In this document: positions 1-13,345 of the stretch, piece after piece
How positions within the stretch are numbered: the first letter of the stretch is position 1
How the letters are laid out: the number at the start of each line of letters is the position of its first letter
NCBI GenBank assembly: GCA_033060915.1
Contig: CM065389.1
Span: 16,375,001-16,439,000, forward strand
DNA: 64,000 bases
Source: Euryodendron excelsum
Lineage: Eukaryota; Streptophyta; Magnoliopsida; Ericales; Pentaphylacaceae
Direction: 5' to 3'
Notes under the pieces: generated by a model
Told to the model about the DNA's origin: nothing
Databases searched by the model: none
Seen by the model: the letters and a program-made list of their open reading frames with translations, nothing else
Program-made: the position numbers and the translations under genes

Positions 1-282
1 GGTATGAATCAGCAGTCCTGGAGAGGTAGTAATATAATCATGGTCATATATATAAAAAGATTACATAGACTCCATTCTGTCAGAAATCAGGGGGGCCGTG
101 TAGAGAATGAGTGTAGCAATAGTTTTATTTGGAGAAATGCCCTATCTTCCAATTATCTACAATGGATATCAACAAAATAGAATAGGATATTTTTAAGCCT
201 ATTGTGCAACTTTGTCTCTTATCGACAAAAAAAAAAAAAAAAAAAAACGTATACATTTTTAATCAAAATTTACAAGCAATGA

Positions 283-3200
283 CTATCGTCCATCATCTAG
301 TGGCACTATAATTTGGTCCCTCGTGCTATCATACCCTGTGCGGCTACTATTGCCAATGCTGCTACCAACAACACCATAGAAACCATCTGTAGGTACATCT
401 TGAATAAGCAACTGCTCGGTTTCTTCAGGATACAAATCTACATCTTCCCATGGATGCTTCTTCATCAGTCTCAAACCATCTAGCTCCATTGCCGCTTCTT
501 TCATAGTAGGCCTGTCCTCTGATTTTAATCTTAAGCACCTCTTTGCAAGCTTAGCTACTTCCTTGATCTGTTCCAATTTTGTGTCATTCACCATTCTACG
601 CTCAAGAATGTCAAAAAGGCGATCCTCTTTCATTGCATAAATGAAATACGTTGCTAGGTTTCGATCTTTCTCAGGCCGATCAAAAGATAGTGCCTTCATT
701 CCTGTTAGTAGCTCTGCAAGGACAACTCCAAAGCTATAAACGTCACTCTTCTCTGTCAATTGGCTTGAATGGAAATATTCAGGGTCCAAGTATCCGAATG
801 TCCCTTGCACCAGTGTAGCCAGTTGAGTGTGATCCTGGGGAACCAATCTTGAAGCTCCAAAGTCTGACACTTTTGCATTATAATTATCATCCAAAAGAAT
901 ATTAGTACTTTTAACGTCCCTATGAATTATTGGCATAGAAGTAGCAGAGTGCAAGTATGCAAGTGCTCCTGCAGTTTCGGCTGCTATCTTTAGACGCATT
1001 TCCCATGTCAGCAAGGATGCTCGGCCTTCATCATGAATATGCTCGGAGAGTGTTCCATTTGTGATGAATTCATAAACTAGTAAAGGGACTTCTGTCTCTA
1101 AACAGCAGCCTAATAGCTTTACCACATTTCTATGGTTGATTTGTGCTAGGACAATCACCTCATTGATGAACTGCTCAATCTGGTTTTGATCACTTATTTT
1201 GGATTTCTTAATGGCAACCACTCTGTTATCTTGTAATACTCCTTTATAAACTGTTCCAAAGCCGCCTTGACCTATGACTCCACTTTCATCATAGTTGTTG
1301 GTAGCCTTCTTGAGTTCTTCTGCAGTAAAGATTTTGGCTGTTTCAACTGACCTTTCGTGTTTAGAGAGCTGTTGTTGTAACATTATGCCACCATTTTGCT
1401 GAAAGAATTTTTCTCTGAGTTTCATGAGCTTTCTTTTCCTGAGAATCCAATATATCCAAGAACTTCCGAGAAATAAAACCAAAAGGCCTATGCTTAAACC
1501 TGCATATAAGTCAATTCTTAGCATCACCGCCAAGTAGCAAGGTTTCGATTTGCTATTTTTGAATTGTGATTAAAGGTGAAAAGCATATTTCTAGAATTTG
1601 AAATTGAAAAATGAAACAAAAATGTAAAACATTAAGAAGTAAATTAGAGCTTGTTATCCCCTTACCCTATGTATTGACTAATGTGGAAGGAAATTGTTGA
1701 CGAATCAATTCTTGCCCTTGACAGAAAACGAATATAATTTAGCTGAAAGCCCAAGTCCTGATTGTTTACAAAGAAACCAAAAAAAAAGGAAAAAATAATT
1801 GAATTGTTCTTTTTAAGTGTATATTAGGATAAATTGAATCTCTTTATTTTTTGTTTCTTTTCAGTGGTCAAATATGCATCTTGGTTTTGCAAGTAGTGAT
1901 ACTATTCTACTTTGGACAGCAATAGAAGGAAAAGAACAAAAAAGGATTCAAGAGAGTTAAGAAACCTGATCTACTATGTGCACAATAGAAAGGAAAAAAA
2001 AAAAAAAAAGAAGTCTATTCATCAGTATTCAGGTGAAGGAATGATCAATCAAATCAAATGCCACTAATTCATATTGGCCGCCCTAAGTGGGGATCATGTG
2101 ATCAAGTTTTAGGAAAAAAGTTGTCCGAGGATCAGCCATGCAGTGGAAACTGCAAGGCCAGGCCTTTGACAAGGTAAAAAACTGCTCACCACTAGAAATA
2201 TTACATTTTTCACAAGCAAGCATGATGTCTCTGAAATTTTTTCCATGACTATGCTCTCTGGAATTCTTAATATTGCTGACATTAGCCTTTGACACCAGAG
2301 AAAAATTTAACGAAATGCTAATTAATGACTTTTTACTAAGTCAAAGACTATGGCTAGGCTCCCTAGCGTTCTTATCACTCAGAAACAGTTCCATTTAATG
2401 AAGAATGTTCTCTGCTTGTTTTAAAGATCAAGTGTGAATAAAATGAGATGTGTCCATGGACCAAACTGGTTATTTATATATGTTTTAATTGAGTTGTGCC
2501 TCAGACAATATTGACAAAAGAAGTGAGGTGAATTCTTAAAGCTTAATGGAATCAAATACTAACCCAGACCAACAGTAAGCAGGGTAGATCCCCTGTTCTG
2601 ACCCTTCAGACGGCAACCTGTTCCATCTTTCATCCCATCACCTTCATATCCCTTCGGGCAAGAACATGAGAAACTTCCCACCAAATTTATGCATGTCCCA
2701 TTGCAGGGGCTTGAAATTTCACACTCATTGATATCTGGAATTCACAATAAATAAATAAAAATTAAAAAAAACCAATCAGAAGGAGGAACAAAATAGTAAC
2801 TTGGCAACCATAAAAAATAAAATAAAGTAGTACCTTGGCAACCGTCAATGAGGTAAGGATTCCCTTGATAACCTGAGGAGCAGCGGCAAAGATAACCCGG
2901 TCCATTGCTCGAATTGTAGCATTCACTACGCATCGCTTGACAAGCATAGCTTGACAAGTTTTTCTGAGCTTCTTGGCACGTCTCGTTGCCCACTGCCCAA
3001 TCTAGCACGACAGGGACGGCCTCTCTGCTTTGCAAATCCATAAGATCTAAAGTCGAAAAGCTGAAAGCCTCTTCTTCAACAACAAAAGCATAGCCACACG
3101 GATTGAAATGCAGTACCTTGGAATGATTATACAAGCTTGCAACAGCCACTGTAAAATCTCTTGCTTCCTGTGGTATGGGAATTTGGCAACACCCAATACC

Positions 3201-3701
3201 ATCACAAGATCCATTGACTACGCTATCGACACTATTACACAGCGATACGCATCCGGTGGTATAGTTCTGGCCTTTGGAGCCGTCCACAACCGCAACTGTG
3301 TCACAGCCAACGACTGTGAGCTTGTTGAGCGTATTGGAAATGAAGAAATCGAGCAATGAGAGCCTTGCGGTAATATTGTCATTGACGCGCAAACCGGACT
3401 TGTTGTAGCAGTCGCGAGCCACCGGTGCCGAGACTCGGATGAGGCCGTCGAGTGATATGTTGAGTACTTGCACGAAAGTGCTTTGGCGTAAGAATGGTTT
3501 GGGAGGGTTGAATGTGGTGTTGCAAGTGATGAGGAAAGAGTCGTCGAGGTAGCAGTCAGGGGTTGTGCCGAATGGGAAGGGGATGCTGAGGCCGCCGCAG
3601 CTGCCTGAGCAACCAGGCTTGGGCTGAGTTGATGCTATTACTGTTGCTAATATTGCTCCGATGAATGTGAGTTGCAGGAGCAATATTCTATAAAAACCCA
3701 T
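283..3701 (-). CDS. Wall-associated receptor kinase-like protein (WAK copy 1), three exons
   Basis: Predicted plasma-membrane receptor Ser/Thr kinase; WAK-family proteins bind pectin or wall fragments outside and signal through the cytosolic kinase. Exons read on the minus strand: 3701-2834, 2734-2564, 1499-283, with GT-AG introns both in phase 1, giving about 751 residues. Order: signal peptide (1 to ~24), cysteine-rich GUB_WAK galacturonan-binding domain ([15 protein letters not shown]), EGF-like repeat ending exon 1 ([12 protein letters not shown]), calcium-binding EGF repeat filling exon 2 (DINEC...GYEGDG), one membrane helix at the start of exon 3 ([11 protein letters not shown]), then the kinase. 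Kinase landmarks: [11 protein letters not shown] loop, VAIKK lysine (~444), HRDVKSTN (~539), DFG (~559), [10 protein letters not shown]. All catalytic residues are present and no frame break is seen. The 1.06-kb second intron holds no recognised feature. Tandem with the next WAK gene on the same strand. Family assignment is secure; ligand unknown. Confidence 0.93.
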
Positions 3702-5992
3702 TGGTTTATTCTTCTTTTCTAACTCTGTTCATTGAGGTTCAAAGATTTGAATTGATTGGTTTCTTTCTTTTAAAGGGTACACGATTGAGACTTGATCAAA
3801 CAAATCAACTGAAGAGGGACTGGGTCGTCCTTGATTCTATAGTAAAGAATAACAAGTTAAACATCTAGTGTGGATACGGTTGCAACTCCAGGTTGAATAA
3901 GATTGCTTGCTACACAAGAACAAGTTATTTGGATACTCGCGTTTGACAATGCCTAATTGGTCATGTGACATAAAATAAGGGTTTGTTCCTTTTGGTCTTG
4001 GAGGTTTAGTGATAAGGACTCGTAACAAATCAAATGGAGTCATAAACTTATAAAACTCACATGCGTAACACAACGGCAAGGGTGTTGAACCTTGGGACGA
4101 GCTCTAAATTCTGAAGTTTTCAGTTAACTCTTGCTGACGTTTTCCGGATTGATGCAGGGAAGCGTCTATAAATAGTGATAAATAGGTTAAAGTTCGTTAA
4201 TTTGCGCACAAATAACATAAGAGAAATATTTCAATTTTTAATCATCAAAAACTGTCTTTGTGAGGAAGCCCATGCATATGTTTATATAGAAAAAGACCCG
4301 ACACCATAATAGGATTCTATTTGTACGAAAAATTAAGAAATTACAAAAAATTATAAAAAATGAAAAAATAAAAGTAAAATCAGAAAACATTAATTTAGGA
4401 TACTAGAATCATGTTAAAATTGACGGGGTCACGGTTTGACATCTACCGAAAAAGATATGAAAGATTTAAACATTTACTATAGGGCAAAATATCTCATTTG
4501 AGCCCTAAACAATGGAACTTGTTGAAATTTCATCTGTTCATGAGTTATGCTTAGAATCGTGTTTTCGATCACGCTGTTAGATTTCTCACAATTTCAAGAT
4601 ACCTTCTTCGACTCTCTAATATTTCATTTTTTTAATTGGAATTTTTGGCGGTTCTTGAAAAAAGATGGCAAAAAAAAATTATCCTTAGATCGAGTTGAGA
4701 ATAAGAGGAATGTATAAACCAAAGCTTCCATAGATTCGATCGTGAATCACGTCCTAGATCATTAGATAGGAATCCAAAGATGAGGAGAAAAACAAAGAAT
4801 ATCACTATTGTACAAATGAAAAGTTTGAGAGTAAGATCATTTTTTAAAAAAAGAAAAAAAAAATAGATTGTCCATTTTTATACCACATATCCTATTTTGA
4901 CCCCAAGAAATGAAGTGTTTTCTAGAAATAGAAAAGAATTTTTCGAAATTAACTACTGTATCACGGACTTATTGACACCTGTTAGATTTATATTGCTGGG
5001 TGAGTCTCTGCCCAGGAGTGTTCATCATCATAAAAAATTAAAAAACAAAAAATTATATATTCAGACTAAGGTGAAGAAGTCAAATTACTGTGTCATCTTG
5101 GAGATTAATTAAAAAGGGGTCACTTCTGTTGACCAGCCCAGCCATTACATCTGCAGGTTTTTTTTTTTTTTAACTCAGTCCAATGAACAACCAACAAGTA
5201 AGCTAAATTAGTTTTCTTTTTTGTCGACTAAGCTAAATTAATTTTCAAATGCCTGTAACTGTAGCCAGGCTCAAAAAGTAAACCCCAATCTCGAAATAGT
5301 CTGACATGCTCACCAGGTTGCCATGGCCCATATTATATTTATAGGTTTATAGATCAGCAGAGCTGAATTGGTGGAACCACAGAGATTGATGACTTATATG
5401 ATATTATGATATAAAACTGAGTCCGAATACATATATTATTTATTTTAGTTGATTTTATTTATTCTTTGAGAGTAATGGCTTGCAGGAATCAATATCACCC
5501 ATCCTAGCTACCATGTTACCCTTGGATCTAACTCTTGAAGACATTGTTTATAGCAGATTGTATATTGCTCTCCCAATTGATCAATAAGTCAATCATCTCG
5601 CTAGCCCCATGAACATATGCTTGATATCATGTAAAAATGATTACATTATATGCATATGTGACAAACTTGGGGGCCAGAAAGAGGATGAATAATGAGCTGC
5701 AGATAGAATTTATAGCAAGATATTCCTGTGTAGATGAAAGGGTAAAGTGTTACAGACGACGCTTCATGATTTATTGTGTAGATATGTTCAATCTAAGTAA
5801 AATAAGTATTCATCGTTTGTCTAATAAAGGTGTCTACAAATTGGACCTCAACATATATAATCAAAACAATATCTAGTAAGATTATGGCAACACACAGATA
5901 AGCAAAACATTCACAGGGGTTATTTTGACAAAGCTGAAATGAAAACATTTCAAAAGACAATCTAACGAAACTACAGCGCCACAAGCAACACC
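3702..5992. other. Intergenic spacer between the tandem WAK genes
   Basis: About 2.3 kb, AT-rich, with many short homopolymers. It must hold the promoter of WAK copy 1 and the 3' end of WAK copy 2. No additional coding exon, RNA gene or clear transposon terminus was recognised. The short open frames here are not supported by codon pattern or homology. Confidence 0.5.
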
Positions 5993-8900
5993 TTATCGTC
6001 CACCATGATCAAATCGTGAAATGACCTGGTTTCCCAAGCTATCATCAGCAGTCATACTGCTACCACTAGCACCACTGCGAAATGTATCTGCAAATTCACC
6101 AATCAAGTACTCAGTCTCTTCTGGATTTGTATTATCATTTACCCATGTATGTTTCTGTGCCATTCTCAATCCCTCTAGTTCCATTGCTACTTCCTTCATG
6201 CCTGGCCTTTCTTCACCTTTTACCCTTAAGCATCTCTTTGCTAAAATAGCCACTCCCTGAATCTGCTCACCCTTTGCTTCGTTCATCACCTGTTCATCGA
6301 CAATTTCAAACAAGCGATCTTCTTTCATTGAAGAAACAAAATACATAGCTAAATTTCTCTCTTCTTCGGGCCTGTCAAAAGAAAGTGCCTTCTTGCCAGT
6401 AAGTAGCTCCACGAGGACAACCCCAAAGCTATAGACATCACTCTTTTCGGTCAATTGGCTTGAGTAGAAATACTCCGGGTCCAAGTAACCAAGTGTCCCC
6501 TGAACCAATGTGGTTAGTTGAGTTTGGTCTGTTGGGACCAACCTTGAAACTCCAAAATCAGACACTTTAGCAGTGTACTTGCCATCTAGGAGTATGTTGG
6601 TGGACTTGATATCTCTATGAATGACAGGAGTGGAAGTAGCAGAGTGCAAATATGAAAGAGCGGCTGCAGTTTCCGTTGCTATTCTTAAACGATTCTCCCA
6701 TGTCATTGAGGAAGCCCTGTGGCCTGCAGTGTGTAAATGGTCATAGAGAGTCCCATTGGTAACAAATTCATAGACAAGTAAGGGAACTTGTGTCTCCAAA
6801 CAGCACCCTAGGAGCTTCACAACATTCCTGTGGTTGACTTGGGAGAGAACTATGACTTCGTTAATGAATTGCTCAATCTGGCTCTGATCAACTATTTTGG
6901 ACTTCTTAATGGCAACTATGGTGTTATCTGGTAATATCCCTTTGTAGACTGTTCCTTGGCCTCCTTGGCCTAGGACTCTACTTTCATGGTAGTTGTTTGT
7001 TGCTTTCTTGAGCTCCTCTGCAGTAAAGATTTTAGCCGATTGTACTGATTCTTCGCGCTTGGAAAGTTCTTGCAACATAATGCCACCATTTTGCTGAAAG
7101 AATTTCTCTCTGAGTCTGATGATCTTCCTTTGCCTAAATCCCCAATATAGCCAGGAGCCACCAAGAAGTAGCACTGAAATGCTTATGATGATGCCTACAG
7201 GGGTTCATACGAAAATGTCAATATCCACAATTCAACTTTCAAACTTGATTTTGATCAAAACTTTGGTCAATATATATCTTGATGTCAATTTTTTTTGTTA
7301 TTTCAATCCTCTTGTGACTTAACAAACACAACTAAGACATGAATATGGAAAATAAGATGAGAGAATTGGCTGTTTATAAAAGGGTATATGCTCAGCTTGC
7401 TACATAAAAGTTAGGTTGCTCAGAGAAGGATCATGGAAACTGGAGATGTATCATCTTATAATTGTTTCGGATCTGCGAATCAAGAAACGGGGATTCGAAA
7501 CCTTGTGCTTGTGAAAGTATATTACCTTGTGCTTGTTTACGTAACCGCTATTAATTTTGTAACAAACTTTAGAAGTTCTCATCGATAATGAATCGATCTG
7601 TTTCAATTTATAGATTAATGTACTGATATATGGTACAGATTCATTGACATAGTTGCACAATAACTAGAGTTGTGGATATTTACACGAATACTTGTATAAG
7701 AATATATATATACATCTATAAATTAAAATTACAGAAGATTTTTCGACAAGGGCATGGCACCATAGACATCTGTGATAGTCCTTTCTAACCAATATCTATA
7801 TTGTGTTTGAATATCTATGTTCGCACAAGAAATATCCTTATAATGAACAAGGAGACTAGGTCCACCAAGTACATGAGGGAAATTGATCAAATAATATTTT
7901 GAATTTTTTTGAGTTAATTACATTTTGTACCCTTATACTTTATACTAAATTATACTTTAGCATCTTCACTTTCAATTGTAACAATTAAGTTTTTATACTT
8001 ATAATTCATTAAAATGTCAACATTTTATTTGAGAAATGAACACAAAATTCACATTTGATAACCACATGGCTTTTTTCAAGGTATAAATATATAAAATTCA
8101 ATCTTTTCCCGTCCCAAAGTCTCACATGTATCCTACATGAGTATAATTAAAAAAATTTATATGAAGCCTAATTACATTATATACATTACAAAATTAATTA
8201 CATTCATAATTTTGAAGTAATTTGAGAAGAATTTATAGTAAATTATTATAAAGAAGTAAGATTTTACATTTTTATCCCTTGAAAAAGACAAAGTACTTGT
8301 CATATTCAAATTCTTTATCTATTTTATGAGCGAAAGTTGGTAGAAGGTTGACATTGCAATAAATTAAAAGTGTAATAGCTTAATTATAATGATTGAAAAT
8401 GAAAATCCTAAAGTGAGATTTGATATAAAGTGCAAGAGTATAAAGGTAATTAATCTTTTATTTTTTGACCTTTTTCAAAAAAAACGTCGCCCCTTTAACG
8501 TGGAAAAGGAAACGCATTGCAATATTGTTCTAGAAAACTTTTTGAAAGGAGATGAAGCCTCTTTTTTTTTGTGGTGGTGGGTAAGTCAAAGGAGATGAAA
8601 GCAACAAGAGTCTGAATGGGACATATAAAAGTGGTGGAAATAAGAAGGCCTAGAGGCATGCTAAGTGAGATCATCTGTTATGGAAATTGTCACTTTTTTC
8701 CTTTGCATTTGGGCTGTATTCCGAAAGAATTACAGATATATACTACCATGTAGAATCAGATATATACTGTTGTCCAGACAGAGTCTGTAGCACAAGCATC
8801 CGTTCGCTATTGATGGAGATTTAATCTAGCAACAATTTAATGAATAATAGCATGTGCTTGTACCTACCTGATGCAATTTTAATCAAGAAAAGCCTGTCGT

Positions 8901-10022
8901 CGGGAACAGCAATGAGACTGCAACCTGATCCATTTATTCTGCCGTCACCTTCATAGCCCTCTGGACAAGAACAATTGTACGTACCAGCTAAATTGTGGCA
9001 TGTCATGTTGCAGGGGCTTGAGGTATTGCACTCATCAATATCTGAAACATAGAACAACCAAATTTGATGTCATACAATCGCACTATCTATCGGATCCAAT
9101 TGAATAAATAGCATCAATGTTAGGCAGAAATGGAAAGCTTTCAACAGTTAAAAAGAGAGATGTGGTTACCTAAACAACCATTAGGAAGGTAAGGGTTCCC
9201 TTCGTATCCCTCGGAGCAGTTGCACCGATACCCTGGACCACCGTCAAAGTGATCATAACAGTCGCTGTTATCGGCCTTGCAAGCATAACTGCTAAGATTC
9301 TTCCTTGCTTCATCACAAGTTTGATCCTGTATCGCCCAGTCAAGAATCACCGGAGTCTTTGTTCGATTTTGCAAGTCTCGAAGATCCGGAGAGGAGAAGC
9401 TATAATTAGCTTTCTCCACTACAAAAGCATAGCTGCAGGGATTAAACTCCCATACGCGGCTATGGTTGTAAAAGCTAGTAACATTGATGTCAAAACTCCT
9501 CACTTCTTTCGGGATATCGGCCTCGCAGCAGCCAGTGCCGGAGCAAGAGCCGTTGATCACGTTACCGATGTGATCACAATGCGACAAGCACCCCGTGGTA
9601 TACTGTCGTGCCCCGTCATTATGAATCATACCACAGGCGTCGCAACCCACAGCTATAAACTTGTTTTGCGTATTTGATACTGGAAATTTGTTCGAGAAGG
9701 TCCAGTGGTTATTGCTGGATTCCCGAAGGTGCTTGTCGTTGTAGCAATCGCGTGCTATCTCGGACAATATGCGCAATTGTCCAGAAAGAAATATGTCAGT
9801 AACCTCGACGGTGCCCATTTCAAGATACAGCTTGTGAGGTTCGGAGCTGTGGTCACAAGTAACACGGAATTCTTCACCTCGGTAGCATCCTTCACCCATG
9901 CCAAATGGGTATGGGACGTTAATATTTTCACAGCTATGTTCACAACCAGGCAAGGTCTGAGCAGCAGCTATTCCTATAGCCCATACGAGGATGAGCTGCG
10001 AAACAATTGAATGTAGACACAT
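5993..10022 (-). CDS. Wall-associated receptor kinase-like protein (WAK copy 2), three exons
   Basis: Second WAK-type receptor kinase, upstream of and parallel to copy 1. Exons on the minus strand: 10022-9170, 9041-8868, 7194-5993; GT-AG introns in phase 1, total about 742 residues. The ATG at 10022 was chosen because it leads straight into a signal peptide ([20 protein letters not shown]); the frame stays open upstream but only from a non-ATG codon. Order: signal peptide, GUB_WAK domain ([15 protein letters not shown]), EGF-like ([12 protein letters not shown]), calcium-binding EGF in exon 2 (DIDEC...GYEGDG), membrane helix ([16 protein letters not shown]), kinase. Kinase landmarks: [11 protein letters not shown] loop, VAIKK lysine (~439), HRDIKSTN (~535), DFG (~555), [10 protein letters not shown]. 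The second intron (8867-7195) carries a TIR element. No disabling lesion is seen, so it is probably a functional receptor with a ligand range overlapping copy 1. Confidence 0.93.
7914..8454. mobile_element. TIR (MITE-like) element inside WAK copy 2 intron 2
   Basis: The left end begins TTAATTACATTTTGTACCC and the right end, read in reverse complement, begins TTAATTACCTTTATACTC. The two ends keep matching imperfectly for about 50 bases (both reach ACTTTATA and then ACTTTAG). No protein-coding capacity. A small non-autonomous DNA element is the simplest reading; family and target duplication are not resolved. Confidence 0.5.
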
Positions 10023-10249
10023 CGCTGCAATTTGCTTTCCAGGGCTCAGATATTTTTGTGTCAAGAAATCGTTTCCAAGACGGTGGTGTTAAGGCCACGT
10101 GATACTCTAATGGATAATTTTTTTCACTACGAGTGCATTTTGAGTCAACAAAAAGTACAGGAGAATGTGAATTACTGAACTGCCCTTCATTTTAAATATA
10201 TATATATATATATATTGTTTTTGATAAGGTGAGAACTTATAAAAAAACA

Positions 10250-10695
10250 GGACTATTGTCGTCGAAAAACTCATTTGGAAAGAGGAAGTGCGTTTTTTAC
10301 AGATACAAACTCGTTTGAAAATTTTGAAAATTTTTTTCAAAAATTGTTAGGAAACATTTTGGATATTTCACAAAAACTCTTAGAAACTTAAGAAAAACGC
10401 TTCGAAAACTTGAAATGTTAATTTTTTATACATTTTTTTCTTTGAGTTCTAATGAAGTATCTATAAAATTATTCATATAAACTTCAACTAAGTTTCTTAA
10501 AGGTCTTTACTGAATTTCTCAAAAATTTTCTATGAGTTTTGTGAAAATTTGTTAATAAGATTCCTATTAAGTTTTTTAATCATTTTCTGCTTTTCGTTTC
10601 CTTTTATATTTGTAATCTATATTTTTCGCTTTTATTTTTCCTAATATTTTTTTACTTTCACTTTTTATTTTGATTACTATAAACAGAACCCTAGT
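10250..10695 (-). repeat. Interspersed repeat, copy A (inverted relative to copy B at 20473)
   Basis: Its reverse complement aligns along most of its length with 20473-20972. Shared landmarks include an AAACTCATTTGG segment near one end, AATAGGAATCTTATTAA-like sequence in the middle and GAAAAATA-rich sequence at the other. Non-coding; probably a DNA transposon derivative. Confidence 0.55.
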
Positions 10696-12023
10696 AAATT
10701 TTTTCAGAAACTAGCATATACCCACAATTTACGGGTGATAAAGAAGACACGACTAGTCCAAACATGCCATTGCTCTCAAAGTGACGGAAACCAGTGTAAC
10801 ACAAGTCCATAGTTCATACAAGGTACGGCGTACTGTCATTGGTTGAAGGTGATGATAATAATGGAATCCACAGAGTGAAAAGGGTTGAATTTGAAAACCT
10901 TGGCTCCAATGAGGAATCCTGGCCAAGTTGGTCCTAGTCTTATTCAGCAACTTGCAATCTGAAAGATGACACTTATTTAGGACAAGCGATTCAAACTTAT
11001 TCACAGTCTAATTGGATATCCAATAAATAACAAATAAGTTCATCTACATTGTGTATGCATTTTACAAACTTAATGTCCTTGAGATAATGTGATCACGATT
11101 TAGTCGGGTTTGTATAATTTGCATTAACAAAGTACTTTGACTAAATAATGCTTAAGGGCGGCCTTGACTTGCTCCAATGAAACCTCAACGTCATAGGAAA
11201 CATAAAAATAAAATTAGGTACATTTAACTCTTCTCAAATCCTATTGTAGAGCAAGGCACGACTTCAAGTGGTGCAATTCGAATGAGGTGCCTCGTAGGAT
11301 AGAGACTTCTATGACTTTCTATAAATCCATCCTAAGTAACTGATTTTTAAAGCGGTACGTGTACGTGTTTAAGAGAGGAAGTGAAAACGAGAGCGTTAAA
11401 CGTTAAAAAAACTCTTAAGAGCAAGAGATACAAAACAAATGAACATACATATTAATAATATCTAGATATAAACATATAACATGTATATTTAATTTTTAAT
11501 TTTTGACAAACGCTCTAAATTGATGGTACATAAAATAGATAAAAGAAACACTATAATTGCATTCTAAAATATCTTTTGAATGGAGATCCATTCTCCTCGT
11601 CCATGGGGAAAGAGAGAGAATTGCATGTGCTTCGTTTCAGGGAGAGAGGATTTGTGAACTCCTATTGATTGCAGCCTAGCTTCTTCAGTTTTGGGAAACT
11701 TTCTGATTCATGTGGGATACTAAATGAAACTCGAATGAAACTTTATTTCTCTCGCACCAAACATAGCTCAAGTCTTTTTGTTAGACAAAATTAGTCTATC
11801 CGTACTTACAGGCTGCAGCAATGGGGCTGAGCGGAGTTATGGACGGTATCTTCTCTCCTTTTGATTCTGAGCACCTCTCTCCACAAGATAGCAACATTTT
11901 CCTACTTTTTAACTGCAAGATAGCAACTTTTTCCTACTTTTTAATTCCTTCTTGATGGACAAAACTTCCAATTAGACTTGGTCCTCTTATTGCTACTGCA
12001 ATAACTGACTGATCGTCATTTGA

Positions 12024-12195
12024 TAGAAAGGTATTGATGTGCAGAGTTAAAAATTTTCCTTATTTTTTAATGAGTCAAAGTGATTAATTGTCGATTGCCA
12101 ATTCTCATAGAAAGGTATTGATGTGCAGAGTTAAAAATTTTCCTGATTTTTTTATTGAGCTGAGAGCAATTAATTGTCGATTGCCAATTCTCATT
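12024..12195. repeat. Two-copy direct tandem repeat, ~84-bp unit
   Basis: The segment ATAGAAAGGTATTGATGTGC starts at about 12024 and again at about 12107. Both copies run on through AGAGTTAAAAATTTTCCT and end with TGTCGATTGCCAATTCTCAT. Differences between units are few, indicating a fairly recent local duplication. Confidence 0.75.
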
Positions 12196-13107
12196 AATAG
12201 CCTGCGGTGTTGAATTAGTTGATCTCGAGAGTCTAGCCAAAATGAATTAAATTCTGAGAGCGATTGTCGATTGACTATTCTCAGTAATGATAAAGTAAAC
12301 TTGTAAATCTCTACCAGTTCAATGCAATGTCCGCAAGTATGAGAAAACGAAAGATAGTACTAAGCATCGGTGGGTGCCGCACCAGTACTCTTCAATGCTT
12401 AAATTAGTACAGTTAGAAAATTGAAATTATAACTATATGTAATGAATAATAGCATACCTTTCCACTTAACGAAGTCCCTTATTTATAGTGAACCGGCAGA
12501 ATGATCTTGGTATGATTAGCCTGCCTCGAATCTTGGCCGATCGTTACACATAATTCTATGCCTTGAATTCTGGTTGATCGCTTAATGATAAGAATATAAC
12601 GAGAGTAACTTGGTTCGGGATCTCGGGCCTCTAGCTAGGGATAGATTCTCCGAAATTGGGTCCACACAAATCGAGAGCCCGACCAGAAATTCTAACCCCC
12701 GTCCCTCCAGCTCGGGACCTGTCAGGCTAGTGGCCTGGTCTGGGCGGTCAGATCTTTACTCATCACTCAGTAAGAACAATTCTAATGTCATAAAACTCGT
12801 TCTGTCATGTTTGTTAGCTCTTCAAATTTTCCAATATAGTAAATCCCACAATACAAAATCATGCATGCACTGCATTAGCATATTTAGCACACACTGTATG
12901 AGAGACCGCCCTCCCAGACTCCTAGTCCCGCGACTCCCACCCCAACAAATGAGAGATTGGCCCATGGAAGCAACAAAATTGTATGTTGACTAACAATTTC
13001 TAGGACTCAATGTATGGGCTGTTTAAAACTCTTAGATCTCGTAAACTTTAAGACTCCTCCCTGCTGCAACCCATGAGAGAGAGAGAGAGACTTTGACATG
13101 TCTAATG

Positions 13108-13345
13108 TTTCCTTCTTTTTTTTTTTGTTTAGCAATCAAGTGTGTCTGGCCGGCTTGCACACAACTCGACTAATTTATTATTAGTCTAGTCAAAAGTAGT
13201 TCATCCACATTGAGACTTGAATATCCATAAGGAATAAATTTCTTGTGGCCAACTCTTGCACTTTCGAAGAATCGAACTCTTGATCTCTCAAAAGAGAGAC
13301 CAAGGGTTATGGTTGATTCGCTCTCAATCGTGTATCAAACTTGAG
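13108..13345 (-). mobile_element. SINE-like element, tRNA-derived, Au-type
   Basis: On the minus strand the sequence starts with a tRNA-like region containing the B-box-like GAGTTCGATTCTTC (about 13280-13265). It runs through sequence resembling the conserved Au-SINE core (forward strand: GGCCGGCTTGCACACAACTC) and ends in an oligo(A) tract, the T-run at 13116-13126. The Au assignment is from memory of that family's core. The pol III box plus A-tail is seen directly. Confidence 0.55.

Larger units (their letters stand above)
10023..13107. other. Gene-free spacer upstream of WAK copy 2
   Basis: Holds the presumed WAK copy 2 promoter, including a (TA)n tract at about 10195-10216, then repeat copy A (10250-10695) and a tandem duplication (12024-12195). 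A short direct duplication of AAGATAGCAACTTTTTCCTA-like sequence lies at about 11886-11945. The open frame at 12610-12993 shows no protein-family signature. No gene recognised. Confidence 0.5.

Noticed and set aside
2083..2295. 70-residue minus-strand frame in WAK copy 1 intron 2
   Set aside because: Lies in the intron; the exon phases on both sides join without it.
9249..10010. Plus-strand frames opposite WAK copy 2 exon 1
   Set aside because: Antisense shadows of a well-supported exon with signal peptide and cysteine pattern.
12610..12993. 127-residue plus-strand frame with Ser/Pro/Arg-rich start
   Set aside because: No recognisable domain, no promoter evidence, low-complexity composition in a repeat-rich region.
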